The translations under genes were made by a program, and so were the position numbers. Below the pieces are notes generated by a model. The model was not told the origin of the DNA, ran no database searches, and saw nothing but the letters and a program-made list of their open reading frames with translations. A stretch of 64,000 nt of DNA from an uncultured Bryobacterales bacterium (GTDB taxonomy: Bacteria; Acidobacteriota; Terriglobia; Bryobacterales; UBA6623): contig OY282420.1 of the NCBI GenBank assembly GCA_958295955.1, positions 3,052,435 through 3,116,434 of the forward strand. Direction: 5' to 3'. This document shows positions 25,378 through 32,363 of the stretch, in pieces (the stretch's first letter is position 1; each line of letters opens with the position of its first letter).

Positions 25378-26406
25378 ATGGTGAGAATTCAAGCGGCGCT
25401 GCACAAGGTCATTTCGCGGGCGGACCTTGCCGAAGCGGAAGCCGCCGCGGTCATGAACGAAATCCTGCGGGGCGAATCGACGCCCGGGCTTACGGCGGCG
25501 CTGCTTGCCGCGCTGCGGATGAAAGGCGAAACGGTGGACGAGATCGCCGGTTTCGCCCGCGCCATGCGCGCCAATGCCGTTGCCGTTCGACCGGCGAAGA
25601 CCGCCCCGCAAGCCCTCGTCGATACCTGCGGCACGGGCGGCGACGGCGGCGCGACGTTCAACATATCGACCGCGGCCGCATTCGTTGCCGCGGGCGCGGG
25701 CGCCGCCGTCGCCAAGCACGGCAACCGCTCGGTTTCGAGCCGCTGCGGCTCGGCGGACGTGTTGGAAGCCTGCGGCGTCAACGTCAGCATCGCCTCCGCG
25801 CGGGCTGCCGAGTGCATCGACGCAATCGGCGTCGGTTTTCTCTTCGCCCCCGCCATGCACCCGGCCATGAAACATGCCGGCCCGGTGCGTAAGGAGCTGG
25901 GCATGCGCACGGTGTTCAACATTCTCGGCCCGTTGACGAATCCCGCGGGCGCGGGCGCTCAGGTGATGGGCGTCTTCGCGGACTCGCTCGTCGAGCCGGC
26001 GGCGCAGGTGTTGGGCCGCCTCGGCGTCAAGCGGGCGTTTGTCGTTCACGGCAGCGACGGACTGGACGAAATCACCACCACGGGCCCGACGAAGCTGGCG
26101 GAAGTGTGCGGCGGCGCGGTAAGCGTCCGCGAGGTGACGCCCGACGATTTCGGGGTCCCCCGGGCAACCGCGGCGGATCTGTCCGGGGGCGGCCGCGAGG
26201 CCAATGCCGCGGCGCTGCAAGCGATTCTTCAGGGTGAAAAAGGCCCCCGGCGCGATATCGTGCTGGCGAACGCCGCCGCCGCGCTGGTCGCTGCCGGGCG
26301 GGCCGCCGACTTCCGCGGCGGCGCGGCGCGGGCGGCTGAGGCGATCGACTCCGGCGCGGCGGCCCGCAAGCTGGATGCGCTGATCGCCTTCAGCCAAGCT
26401 CGGTAA
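25378..26406 (+). CDS. trpD: Anthranilate phosphoribosyltransferase
   Basis: The product has 342 residues. The diagnostic GTGGDGGATFNISTAAAFVA phosphate-binding loop lies near residues 83-102, followed by KHGNRSVSSRCGSADVLEA and the KHAGPVRKELGMRTVFNILG-type anthranilate site. The enzyme joins anthranilate and PRPP in tryptophan biosynthesis. It stands alone here without other trp genes, so the pathway is dispersed. The ATG at 25378 is the first plausible start; the upstream AAGGGAATGCAATGCG is only a weak ribosome-binding site. Confidence 0.94.
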   Translation: MVRIQAALHKVISRADLAEAEAAAVMNEILRGESTPGLTAALLAALRMKGETVDEIAGFARAMRANAVAVRPAKTAPQALVDTCGTGGDGGATFNISTAAAFVAAGAGAAVAKHGNRSVSSRCGSADVLEACGVNVSIASARAAECIDAIGVGFLFAPAMHPAMKHAGPVRKELGMRTVFNILGPLTNPAGAGAQVMGVFADSLVEPAAQVLGRLGVKRAFVVHGSDGLDEITTTGPTKLAEVCGGAVSVREVTPDDFGVPRATAADLSGGGREANAAALQAILQGEKGPRRDIVLANAAAALVAAGRAADFRGGAARAAEAIDSGAAARKLDALIAFSQAR

Positions 26407-26707
26407 AAGGAATTTACCGTCTTGATGCCCACGCCCGGAAAAACCGCCGCTGCTCTCCAGCCGCAACCTTCCATTTACGCCGAAAGCCGTGAATAGGGCG
26501 TAGCAAGGAAGACATTACTTATTGGCGATGAAACTTGTGACAATGGGAGGCGGAACGATTAAAACCGTTGAATTAAAGCTTTGACGTGACAGCGAAGTTG
26601 CGCATGGCGGATATCGGAGCAGGTTACTTGGCGGATGTTGGCTGCCAAGCCCCGATATCCCGGTAGAGTGAGTACAAGCCAAGAGAATCCGGGAATGGAG
26701 ACAAGTT
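26407..26707. other. Intergenic region with structured hairpin
   Basis: This 301-bp gap after trpD is visibly less GC-rich than its surroundings. It holds a two-part hairpin (26609-26660, listed separately) and an 18-codon open stretch from an ATG at 26528 that I do not accept as a gene. The first part, up to ~26490, may carry the trpD terminator, though no T-tract hairpin is evident. Confidence 0.4.
26609..26660. other. Two-tier hairpin upstream of the unknown 212-residue gene
   Basis: GGATATCGG (26609-26617) pairs perfectly with CCGATATCC (26652-26660). Inside it CTTGGC (26627-26632) pairs with GCCAAG (26644-26649) around an 11-nt loop. It lies ~48 nt before the ATG at 26708. It could be a leader RNA structure, an operator or an insertion scar. 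No T-tract follows, so it is not a classical terminator. Confidence 0.5.
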
Positions 26708-27346
26708 ATGACGATAAAGGAATTGCAGAGAGAAATAGAGGACAGTCTGGAGGCCGTGCAAGCCATGCCCCATCTCCCCGCGGAGTTGCAGGGACTGCGC
26801 TTGTTGGTCCCGCATAAAGTCGATTGCCGGGTGACGATCCGCAACGTTCAGAACGGCGGCAGACTCCGCTCGGACGCTTCGGCGCAGGACTTCCGCCCCC
26901 AGGATTGCGAAGTGATTCTGCGCTTCGAGTCGTATGCGGACGACGCTGAAGAAGAATCCGCACACGGTTTCTCCGCCCCGGAGGATATCCCGCTGCGGCC
27001 CGAAATCGAAGAACTGATAGACGCTCTCGAGCGCATCGAAGGATCACGGAACTTCGTGGGGCTGAAGTGGTTCCGCGACCGCTTTCTCCCGGAGGAAGGC
27101 TATTCCTGGGCGGACGACCGCGGCTTCTGCGGGCATCTGATTCGAGAAGCAACGGAAGAAAAACTGTTGCTCACGAGCCAGGTTCCGAATCCCCGCGACC
27201 CCATGCAGCCGACCACGGCGATTCGCATCAACCGCAGCCATCCCCGGTTTCGGCAACTACGCGCGGAGCCGCGGCCGCGGGCGTTCAACCCCATCCGCGC
27301 GCGAGGCAAGCCGTTGTCGGCGACGGTGCGCGAGGACAGGAGGTGA
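26708..27346 (+). CDS. Unknown 212-residue protein
   Basis: I do not recognise a family. The ATG is preceded by GGAATGGAGACAAGTT, a usable ribosome-binding site. Residues ~1-95 start with a helix (IKELQREIEDSLEAV) and then strand-rich sequence (LRLLVPHKVDCRVTIRNVQN, CEVILRFESYADDAEEE). Residues ~100-175 (ELIDALERIEGSRNF, LKWFRDRFLPEEGYSWADDR, LIREATEEKLLLTSQ) alternate helices and short strands in a way that could be a winged helix. The C-terminal ~40 residues are basic and proline/arginine-rich. There is no signal peptide, so it is cytoplasmic. It opens the accessory island and its converging neighbour is an exported propeller protein, which gives no functional hint. Confidence 0.6.
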   Translation: MTIKELQREIEDSLEAVQAMPHLPAELQGLRLLVPHKVDCRVTIRNVQNGGRLRSDASAQDFRPQDCEVILRFESYADDAEEESAHGFSAPEDIPLRPEIEELIDALERIEGSRNFVGLKWFRDRFLPEEGYSWADDRGFCGHLIREATEEKLLLTSQVPNPRDPMQPTTAIRINRSHPRFRQLRAEPRPRAFNPIRARGKPLSATVREDRR

Positions 27347-27361
27347 GCCGGCCAACGAACC

Positions 27362-28303
27362 CTAGCGAATCACGTCTCCTTCGACGTCGAGCAGGATGTT
27401 GGCGCAGAGGTCGTTGCCGAACGTTTCCCAGTCCAGGAAGCTCCAAACGACTTCCTTCTTGCGGTTCACCTCGATAAGCTGCGGATACTTGCCTCCGGCG
27501 TGCGTATTGGTGATTACGACGTTGCCGTTGGGCAGGATCTGCAATTGCGTGACCCAGAAGAGCTTGATGCCGGGCAATTCCTCGCGCTCGACGCTCCAGA
27601 CGATCTCGCCGCCGGGATTCACTTCGAGGACGCGGTTGTTGTTCCCGCCGCCGATCATCGTATTGCCGTTGGGCAGGCGGTAAGCCGAATAGACGTGAAT
27701 TCCGTGGCCCTGGTGCGTCGGCGTCGCCGGCCCGGTCAACTCCATGCGGTATTCCCAGACAACCTTGCCGTCCCGGTTGTATTCGCGGACCGCGCCATCG
27801 TTCTCATGGGTGACGAGGTAGGTTCCCTGCGGCGTCTTGCGCACCAGGCGCGTGTCGCGGTGGTGGTGGGGCTTGTCCACTTGGAGCGGCGTCTCGGCAT
27901 GAATCTTGCCCTTGCGGTCGACCTCGACAATGCGCCTGTTGCCGGTCTCGGCGATCATCGTCAGCCCGTTGTCGAAGCGCTCGAAGCCGTGAATCTCGAC
28001 TTGGCCGTCGTATGACCCGGAGGGCTTCGATTCCCATTTCCAGACGACATCCTTCTCGGGCGTGACCTCGACGATGACGTTCCTTGCCGCAGGCGCCAGA
28101 ACGTTGCCGTTTTTGAGCAAGTGCAGGTCGTGAGCTACGGCGCCGTTTTCCCAGGTCCAGTCCACCGAGCCGTCCGGGTTGACGACCGCGATACGGCGTT
28201 TGTCCTGGGCCATCACGCGGTGCGCGGTCGTGGCTGCAAGCGCAGCCGCGCCGGCCAAGGCAGGCAGTCCCGCGGCGGCTTGGAGAAACTGTCGACGATG
28301 CAT
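27362..28303 (-). CDS. Exported arylsulfotransferase-like beta-propeller protein
   Basis: The product has 313 residues. The start MHRRQFLQAAAGLPALAGAA is a twin-arginine-type signal. The mature part consists of repeated ~45-residue blades with G-N-V/T hallmarks: HDLHLLKNGNVLAPAARNVI, RFDNGLTMIAETGNRRIVEV, YRLPNGNTMIGGGNNNRVLE, LQILPNGNVVITNTHAGGKY. These resemble arylsulfotransferase (ASST) or PQQ-type propellers. The segment THQGHGIHVYSAY may contribute active-site histidines, but a true sulfotransferase His cannot be confirmed. Its promoter and first codons are duplicated at 29454-29565 as part of the tandem repeat. TATAAT lies 6 nt before the ATG (28310-28315). Confidence 0.7.
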   Translation of the reverse strand: MHRRQFLQAAAGLPALAGAAALAATTAHRVMAQDKRRIAVVNPDGSVDWTWENGAVAHDLHLLKNGNVLAPAARNVIVEVTPEKDVVWKWESKPSGSYDGQVEIHGFERFDNGLTMIAETGNRRIVEVDRKGKIHAETPLQVDKPHHHRDTRLVRKTPQGTYLVTHENDGAVREYNRDGKVVWEYRMELTGPATPTHQGHGIHVYSAYRLPNGNTMIGGGNNNRVLEVNPGGEIVWSVEREELPGIKLFWVTQLQILPNGNVVITNTHAGGKYPQLIEVNRKKEVVWSFLDWETFGNDLCANILLDVEGDVIR

Positions 28304-28329
28304 GTCGAGATTATAGAACTACGGGCCGC
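28218..28329 (+). repeat. Tandem-duplication arm: 5' end and promoter of the propeller gene, original copy
   Basis: This 112-bp stretch covers the first ~28 codons and the promoter of the minus-strand propeller gene. It recurs at 29454-29565 with a handful of mismatches. Its last 41 bp recur a third time at 31215-31255 (two mismatches to this copy). It marks the left edge of the 1.24-kb duplicated unit. Confidence 0.9.
28310..28315 (-). promoter_or_regulatory. -10 hexamer TATAAT adjacent to start codon
   Basis: Read on the minus strand, a perfect TATAAT sits 6 nt before the ATG at 28303 of the propeller gene, with no Shine-Dalgarno. In the two repeat copies (29550 and 31240 regions) the hexamer is changed to CATAAT. 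Confidence 0.6.
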
Positions 28330-28348
28330 CGGGAGAAGGGCGGCGTGG

Positions 28349-29329
28349 TCAGTCGGTCAAATAGATTCCGGCGCCGACCAGCAGCGGCACGCCTTGCCCC
28401 GACACCCGCTTGACGAAGGCCGCCTTGCGGTGCCAGTTGCCCGTTTCGGGGTGGATCGCATGGTAGTAAATGTAGCTCTCGCCGAACGTCCCCGCTACGT
28501 CCACCATGTCCCGCCCGTTGAACCTCTCCTTGGGTTCGCGGCCCCACTCGACAACGGGCTCCCCGTTTATCCTGATCGGATGCCCTGAGAACAACTGCCT
28601 GCCCGTCATGTCCATGCCGAACACGTAAATCGAACCGGCGCTCCAGCGCGGATCGCTTTCCATCAGCAGCGTGGCGAAGTAGCCCTTCGATTCGACCTCC
28701 AGGGCGGCGCAACGGACGAACTCCTCCAGTGTTTCCAGCGACGGCTCGGCCGCCAGCGCCGCGGCGTTGACTTGCTCGGCGTAGCAGGTTCCGGGCAGGT
28801 CGCTGCTATAAATCCCCGAGCCGATCATGGCGGAGGTTCCTTCCCAGTCGATGCGTATCAGATAGGTAGCCTTGGGTTCGACTAGGGCGTCGGCCGGGTT
28901 GGGGAAACCGTAATAGACCCAAGCGCGGTCGGTGAATTCGAACGTACGATTCCACTCTTCGAGCAAGTCCGTGTCGAAGCGGTCGGTGAGATCGCCCCAA
29001 GGCGTCCCCGCGCGGCTCGGGTCGGCGCCGAAAACGAGGGGAGTGCGCGGATGCTCGCCGTCGGCGGCCGGATTCGTGACGAATATGTAGAACTGCCCGC
29101 TCTTCCAGCGCGCGTCTTCGTGAAAAGCGCGCCGGGCTTCCTCGAAGCCCATTTCCTGCACGTATTCGTAAGCGCACTGCACAAACGCCTCGAGATCGGT
29201 CGTAGAACGGATGGCGGAGGCGGAGACCGACTTCTCCGCGCAAGGGATGGGCGCCGCCGCGGAGGCTTGCGTCATGGTTCCCGCAAGCAGCAGAACTGCA
29301 AGGGGAGCAATCGCTTTCCAAATGCTCAT
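28349..29329 (-). CDS. Secreted double-Cache-domain protein, copy 1
   Basis: The product has 326 residues. A signal peptide (MSIWKAIAPLAVLLLAGTMT, cleavage near ASAAA) is followed by two tandem Cache-like modules. Module 1 (~45-175) has FVQCAYEYVQEMGFEEARRA, FHEDARWKSGQFYIFV and an IGSGIYSSD end. Module 2 (~190-326) has FVRCAALEVESKGYFATLLM and LVGAGIYLTD. Cache modules bind small ligands outside the cytoplasm, normally as the sensor half of chemoreceptors or kinases. Here no membrane or signalling domain is attached, so the protein is a free periplasmic ligand binder. Copy 2 (31275-32240) is nearly identical in module 2 but diverged in the middle of module 1. TACAAT lies 7 nt before the ATG. 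Confidence 0.8.
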   Translation of the reverse strand: MSIWKAIAPLAVLLLAGTMTQASAAAPIPCAEKSVSASAIRSTTDLEAFVQCAYEYVQEMGFEEARRAFHEDARWKSGQFYIFVTNPAADGEHPRTPLVFGADPSRAGTPWGDLTDRFDTDLLEEWNRTFEFTDRAWVYYGFPNPADALVEPKATYLIRIDWEGTSAMIGSGIYSSDLPGTCYAEQVNAAALAAEPSLETLEEFVRCAALEVESKGYFATLLMESDPRWSAGSIYVFGMDMTGRQLFSGHPIRINGEPVVEWGREPKERFNGRDMVDVAGTFGESYIYYHAIHPETGNWHRKAAFVKRVSGQGVPLLVGAGIYLTD

Positions 29330-29330
29330 G

Positions 29331-29454
29331 CAGGCGATTGTATTGCAATCCGCCGCGCCTTGTCAATGGGCCGGCAGCCTGGAACAGTGCGACAACTTAA
29401 CTGCGGACGCTATGGAAAATCGGTCGACGGAATCGCCGGACATTCCTCAAATCC
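29331..29454 (+). repeat. Tandem-duplication arm: sulfatase 5' end, truncated copy
   Basis: This stretch matches 32241-32363, the upstream region and first codons of the sulfatase at 32322. The two share the short gap after the Cache gene, the ATGGAAAATCGGTC start and the ACATTCCTCAAAT segment. A 1-nt insertion near 29430 shifts the frame after MENRST. The match stops abruptly at ~29454, where propeller-gene sequence begins; this is the duplication junction. Confidence 0.88.
29337..29342 (-). promoter_or_regulatory. -10-like hexamer TACAAT adjacent to start codon
   Basis: On the minus strand TACAAT lies 7 nt before the ATG of Cache copy 1. The same spacing and hexamer are kept at 32248-32253 before copy 2, so the promoter was duplicated with the gene. 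Confidence 0.5.
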
Positions 29455-29456
29455 GG
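29412..29456 (+). pseudogene. Truncated sulfatase gene start
   Basis: The ATG and the first ~6 codons (MENRST) equal the start of the sulfatase at 32322. A single extra base then changes the frame, and after ~29454 the sequence is unrelated to the sulfatase. It is a by-product of the tandem duplication and cannot encode an enzyme. Confidence 0.8.
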
Positions 29457-29565
29457 TGCGCGGTCGTGGCTGCAAGCGCAGCCGCGCCGGCCAAGGCGGG
29501 CAGTCCCGCGGCGGCCTGAAGAAACTGTCGACGATGCATGTCGAGATTATGGAGCTACGGGCCGC
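29454..29565 (+). repeat. Tandem-duplication arm: propeller-gene 5' end, second copy
   Basis: This stretch matches 28218-28329. Its last 41 bp (29525-29565) are identical to 31215-31255, so the foreign block 29566-31214 is bounded by perfect 41-bp direct repeats. Confidence 0.9.
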
Positions 29566-29682
29566 TAGGGGGGATTCGAGATGCGGCGCGGGCGGCTCCG
29601 GCTCCGCTTGATTGTCCATCAAGCCCAACTCCTGGGCGAAGTCCACCTCATCGACATCCCAACAATCCGCCGGCGAACTCAT
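29566..29682 (-). pseudogene. Truncated ORF downstream of the N12-type methylase fragment
   Basis: The ATG at 29682 overlaps the methylase stop (ATGA), as in a translationally coupled operon. The readable part is MSSPADCWDVDEVDFAQELG followed by an acidic, proline-rich stretch (~39 residues). It then runs into the 41-bp repeat, where the original sequence has been lost. The product is unknown. Its truncation fixes the left breakpoint of the foreign block at ~29566. Confidence 0.55.
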
Positions 29683-30952
29683 GCGCACAACTTCTGTTCC
29701 TTGATGCTCTTGCGCAAGAGGGCCATTTTCTGTTCTTCGTTCATGCTTTCGGGGTCGCCCCCGAATTTTCTCACCAGGCGGTTCAACTTCTCTTTTCGTT
29801 CGGCGGCGGAAAGTTGCTTCGGCTTGAACCGCGAAACCAGGTAAGACTTCACTTCCGCGGCAATCTCTTCGGGTGAAAGCCGGCTCTCTACGTTGTAGCC
29901 GCCTCCCCTATACATCGTCCCGGTCAACGTCTCTTTACCGATGATATGCACCCTCCCGGCTTTCACGACCTCGTTCACCCGGTAGGATAATTCGATCGTG
30001 CCCTTTTTCGATTTTGCATCTTTCTCGTAGGTCTCGCGCACCGTGTTCTTGAAGGGGAGGCTCAGCGACGTTTTCCCCGGCTGCTTTCGTCGGAAAACCA
30101 GCAGATCGGTGACCACTTCGGTCTTGGCGTTTTGCGCGAAGGCGTTACTCGGCAGCCGCACCACGGCTATCAGGTTGGCCAACTCCGCCATCCGCTTCCG
30201 CCCATTCGATGAGTTCGCATCGAGAGTGGAGTGCGTCGTAATCAAAAACGCCAGACCGCCCGGACGCACCGCCTGCAAGGTTTTGATAATCACCGCGTTG
30301 TCCAGCGAATACTGCCGTCTGCCCACCATCATGCGCGTCTTGCCGAAAGGGACGTTGCCCACCGCCGCATCGAAAGCGTCTTCCGCGTCGAAGTCTTTCA
30401 AGTCCTCGCAGCGCACTTGATCTTTCGGGTAGAGGTAGCTTGCAATCTGCGCGCTTAGCGGCTCGCGCTCGATCATCGTCATCTCGACGTCTTGCGCTTG
30501 CGGCGGAATCGATCCGGCAAAGATGCCCACGCCCGCCCCCGGCTCCAATATCCTGCCGCTCGCGACGCCCCCGGCGATGGCGCCTTCCCAGATCGCGCGC
30601 GCGATGTCCGGCGTCGTGTAGTGCGCATTCTGCATCGACAGCTTCGTGAAGAGGTAGCCGCCCCCCTTCGTTCGGTTCGCCAGGTCTTTGACCGCATGCT
30701 CCAGGTCAGGGTCAAAATCCGGCGACCGATCATCGAAGGCCGCTTTGATCCCTCCCGTGCCGCAGTATTTCGCCAATACCGCCTGTTGCTCGGCGGTAAG
30801 TTCCCCCGGCTGCAGATTCCGCGCGTTGATCTCGTTCAGGACTTCTACCGCAGCGCGCAAATTGCTCCGCGTCGAAGTCGCGTGCTCCCCCGGCTTGTAG
30901 GCGAAGCGCGCCCGCGGATCCCACTGCGGAACCTCCGGCTTGGGAGTCGGGG
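29679..30952 (-). pseudogene. N12-class adenine DNA methylase fragment, 5' end lost or frameshifted
   Basis: About 420 meaningful residues run from LTPTPKPEVPQWDPRARFAY to the stop at 29679. Motifs: HYTTPDIARAIWEGAI and GRILEPGAGVGIFAGSIP (S-adenosylmethionine site), then DAAVGNVPFGKTRMM, an N-x-P-F catalytic motif, and GLAFLITTHSTLDA. This is the methylase region of the very large methylase/helicase polyproteins of plasmids and phages. Only the methylase plus a short lysine-rich tail is left; no helicase follows. In this frame I see no ATG or GTG near the expected N-terminus. The upstream 83-residue ORF ends in the other frame at 30953, so a frameshift probably split one gene. Probably non-functional. 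Confidence 0.65.
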
Positions 30953-31204
30953 TCAGATCTCCGGGTTTTCCAGCGCCTTCCGCCGCTCGATCCGCAACTC
31001 CAGATCCTCCGGCTCCAGGTACTCGTCCGGCGCTTCCGCCATCTGTATCTCTCTGACCTGGGACTGCAGCGTGTTCACCAGCGCCGGCCCGTCCGCCCAC
31101 GGCACTTCGCCCCGCTGCACCCGCCGCGTCACTTCCGTCACGATGTCCCCCATCTGCTCCCGGTTCTCCGGTTGGTTCAGCCACTCTTCCATCGGTCTTG
31201 CCAT
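30953..31204 (-). CDS. 83-residue ORF, probable N-terminal part of the split methylase gene
   Basis: The sequence begins MARPMEEWLNQPENREQMGD and ends LELRIERRKALENPEI before a TGA at 30953-30955. Its amino-acid composition is balanced and helical, unlike the overlapping methylase-frame extension, which turns into Gly/Arg/Ala-rich filler. A +1/-1 shift near 30955 would fuse it to the methylase frame. It may instead be a genuine separate small gene whose stop abuts the methylase. The 41-bp repeat begins 10 bp upstream of its ATG, so its promoter is missing or hybrid. Confidence 0.45.
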   Translation of the reverse strand: MARPMEEWLNQPENREQMGDIVTEVTRRVQRGEVPWADGPALVNTLQSQVREIQMAEAPDEYLEPEDLELRIERRKALENPEI

Positions 31205-31214
31205 CTTCAGCCTC

Positions 31215-31255
31215 CTGTCGACGATGCATGTCGAGATTATGGAGCTACGGGCCGC
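31215..31255 (+). repeat. 41-bp direct repeat, right boundary of the foreign block
   Basis: It is identical over 41 bp to 29525-29565 and differs at two positions from 28289-28329. It contains the start region and -10 of the propeller gene but no propeller coding sequence follows. Repeats of this length are longer than usual insertion-sequence target duplications. Confidence 0.9.
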
Positions 31256-31274
31256 CGGGGGAAGAGCGGCGCGG

Positions 31275-32240
31275 TCAGTCGGTCAAATAGATTCCGGCGC
31301 CGACCAGCAGCGGCACGCCTTGCCCCGACACCCGCTTGACGAAGGCCGCCTTGCGGTGCCAGTTGCCCGTTTCGGGGTGGATCGCATGGTAGTAAATGTA
31401 GCTCTCGCCGAACGTCCCCGCTACGTCCACCATGTCCCGCCCGTTGAACCTCTCCTTGGGTTCGCGGCCCCACTCGACAACGGGCTCCCCGTTTATCCTG
31501 ATCGGATGCCCTGAGAACAACTGCCTGCCCGTCATGTCCATGCCGAACATGTAAATCGAACCGGCGCGCCAGCGCGGATCGCTTTCCATCAGCAGCGTGG
31601 CGAAGTAGCCCTTCGATTCGACCTCCAGGGCGGCGCAACGGACGAGCTCCTCCAGTTTTTCCAGCGACGGCTCGGCCGCCAGCGCCGCGGCGTTGACTTG
31701 CTCGGCGTAGCAGGTTCCGGGCAGGTCGCGTCTGTAGATCCCCGCGCCGATCACGGCATCGTTCCCGTCCCAGTCGATGCGCATCGTGTAGCTGGCCTTC
31801 GGCTCGGTCAGGTTGTCATCCGGGTTGTGGAACTCGTAATAGACCCAGCCGCGGTCGACAAGACCGAACACGCGATGGAATTCGTCGTTCAGGTCCGTGT
31901 CGAAGCCGTCGGTTAGGTCGTCCCAAGGCGTCCCTTCGCGGCTCGGAGCCGGAGGCTGAACGAGAGGGGTGTGCGTAGAAGGGTTCAGGACGAATATGTA
32001 GAACTGACCGCTTCTCCAGCGCGCATCTTCGTGAAAGGCTCGGTGGGCTTCTTCGGTACCCATTTCCTGCGCGTATTCGTAAGCGCACTGCACAAACGCC
32101 TCGAGATCGGCCGCAGAACGGATGGCGGCGGCGGAGACCGACTTTTCCGCGCAAGGGATGGGCGCCGCCGCGGGGGCTTGCGTCATGGTTCCCGCAAGCA
32201 GCAGAGCCGCAAGGGAAGCAATCGCTTGCCAAATGCTCAT
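31275..32240 (-). CDS. Secreted double-Cache-domain protein, copy 2
   Basis: The product has 321 residues, paralogous to 28349-29329 by tandem duplication. The signal peptide is MSIWQAIASLAALLLAGTMT. Residues 1-84 differ from copy 1 at about 11 positions and the second Cache module (last ~145 residues) at only four. The intervening ~90 residues (FVLNPSTHTPLVQPPAPSRE through GAGIYRRD) are heavily substituted and 5 residues shorter. The sharp boundaries suggest selection or gene conversion acting on the presumed ligand pocket of module 1. It is secreted and has no attached signalling domain. TACAAT lies 7 nt before the ATG. It is divergent from the sulfatase at 32322. Confidence 0.8.
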   Translation of the reverse strand: MSIWQAIASLAALLLAGTMTQAPAAAPIPCAEKSVSAAAIRSAADLEAFVQCAYEYAQEMGTEEAHRAFHEDARWRSGQFYIFVLNPSTHTPLVQPPAPSREGTPWDDLTDGFDTDLNDEFHRVFGLVDRGWVYYEFHNPDDNLTEPKASYTMRIDWDGNDAVIGAGIYRRDLPGTCYAEQVNAAALAAEPSLEKLEELVRCAALEVESKGYFATLLMESDPRWRAGSIYMFGMDMTGRQLFSGHPIRINGEPVVEWGREPKERFNGRDMVDVAGTFGESYIYYHAIHPETGNWHRKAAFVKRVSGQGVPLLVGAGIYLTD

Positions 32241-32363
32241 GTGGGCGATTGTATTGCAATCCGCCGCGCCTTGTCAATGGGCCGGCAGCCTGGAACAGTG
32301 CTACAACTAACTGAGGACGCTATGGAAAATCGGTCAACGGATCGCCGGACATTCCTCAAATCG
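32241..32363 (+). repeat. Tandem-duplication arm: sulfatase 5' end, intact copy
   Basis: It pairs with 29331-29454. Here the sequence continues into the full sulfatase gene, so this is the ancestral right edge of the duplicated unit. Confidence 0.88.
32248..32253 (-). promoter_or_regulatory. -10-like hexamer TACAAT before Cache copy 2
   Basis: On the minus strand TACAAT lies 7 nt before the ATG at 32240, the same arrangement as at copy 1. There is no Shine-Dalgarno. Confidence 0.5.

Larger units (their letters stand above)
29330..29678. other. Duplication junction region without intact genes
   Basis: This 349-bp stretch contains, in order: the promoter of Cache copy 1; a copy of the sulfatase 5' end (to ~29454); a copy of the propeller-gene 5' end (29454-29565); and the end of a truncated minus-strand ORF from the foreign block. 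It has no intact gene. Confidence 0.75.

Noticed and set aside
26528-26584. 18-codon ORF with a G-rich centre upstream of the unknown 212-residue gene
   Set aside because: Too short, no ribosome-binding site and no motif.
29525-31255. Insertion sequence or transposon between direct repeats
   Set aside because: No transposase, no terminal inverted repeats, and 41-bp direct repeats are too long for a target-site duplication. Recorded as a foreign block of unknown origin instead.
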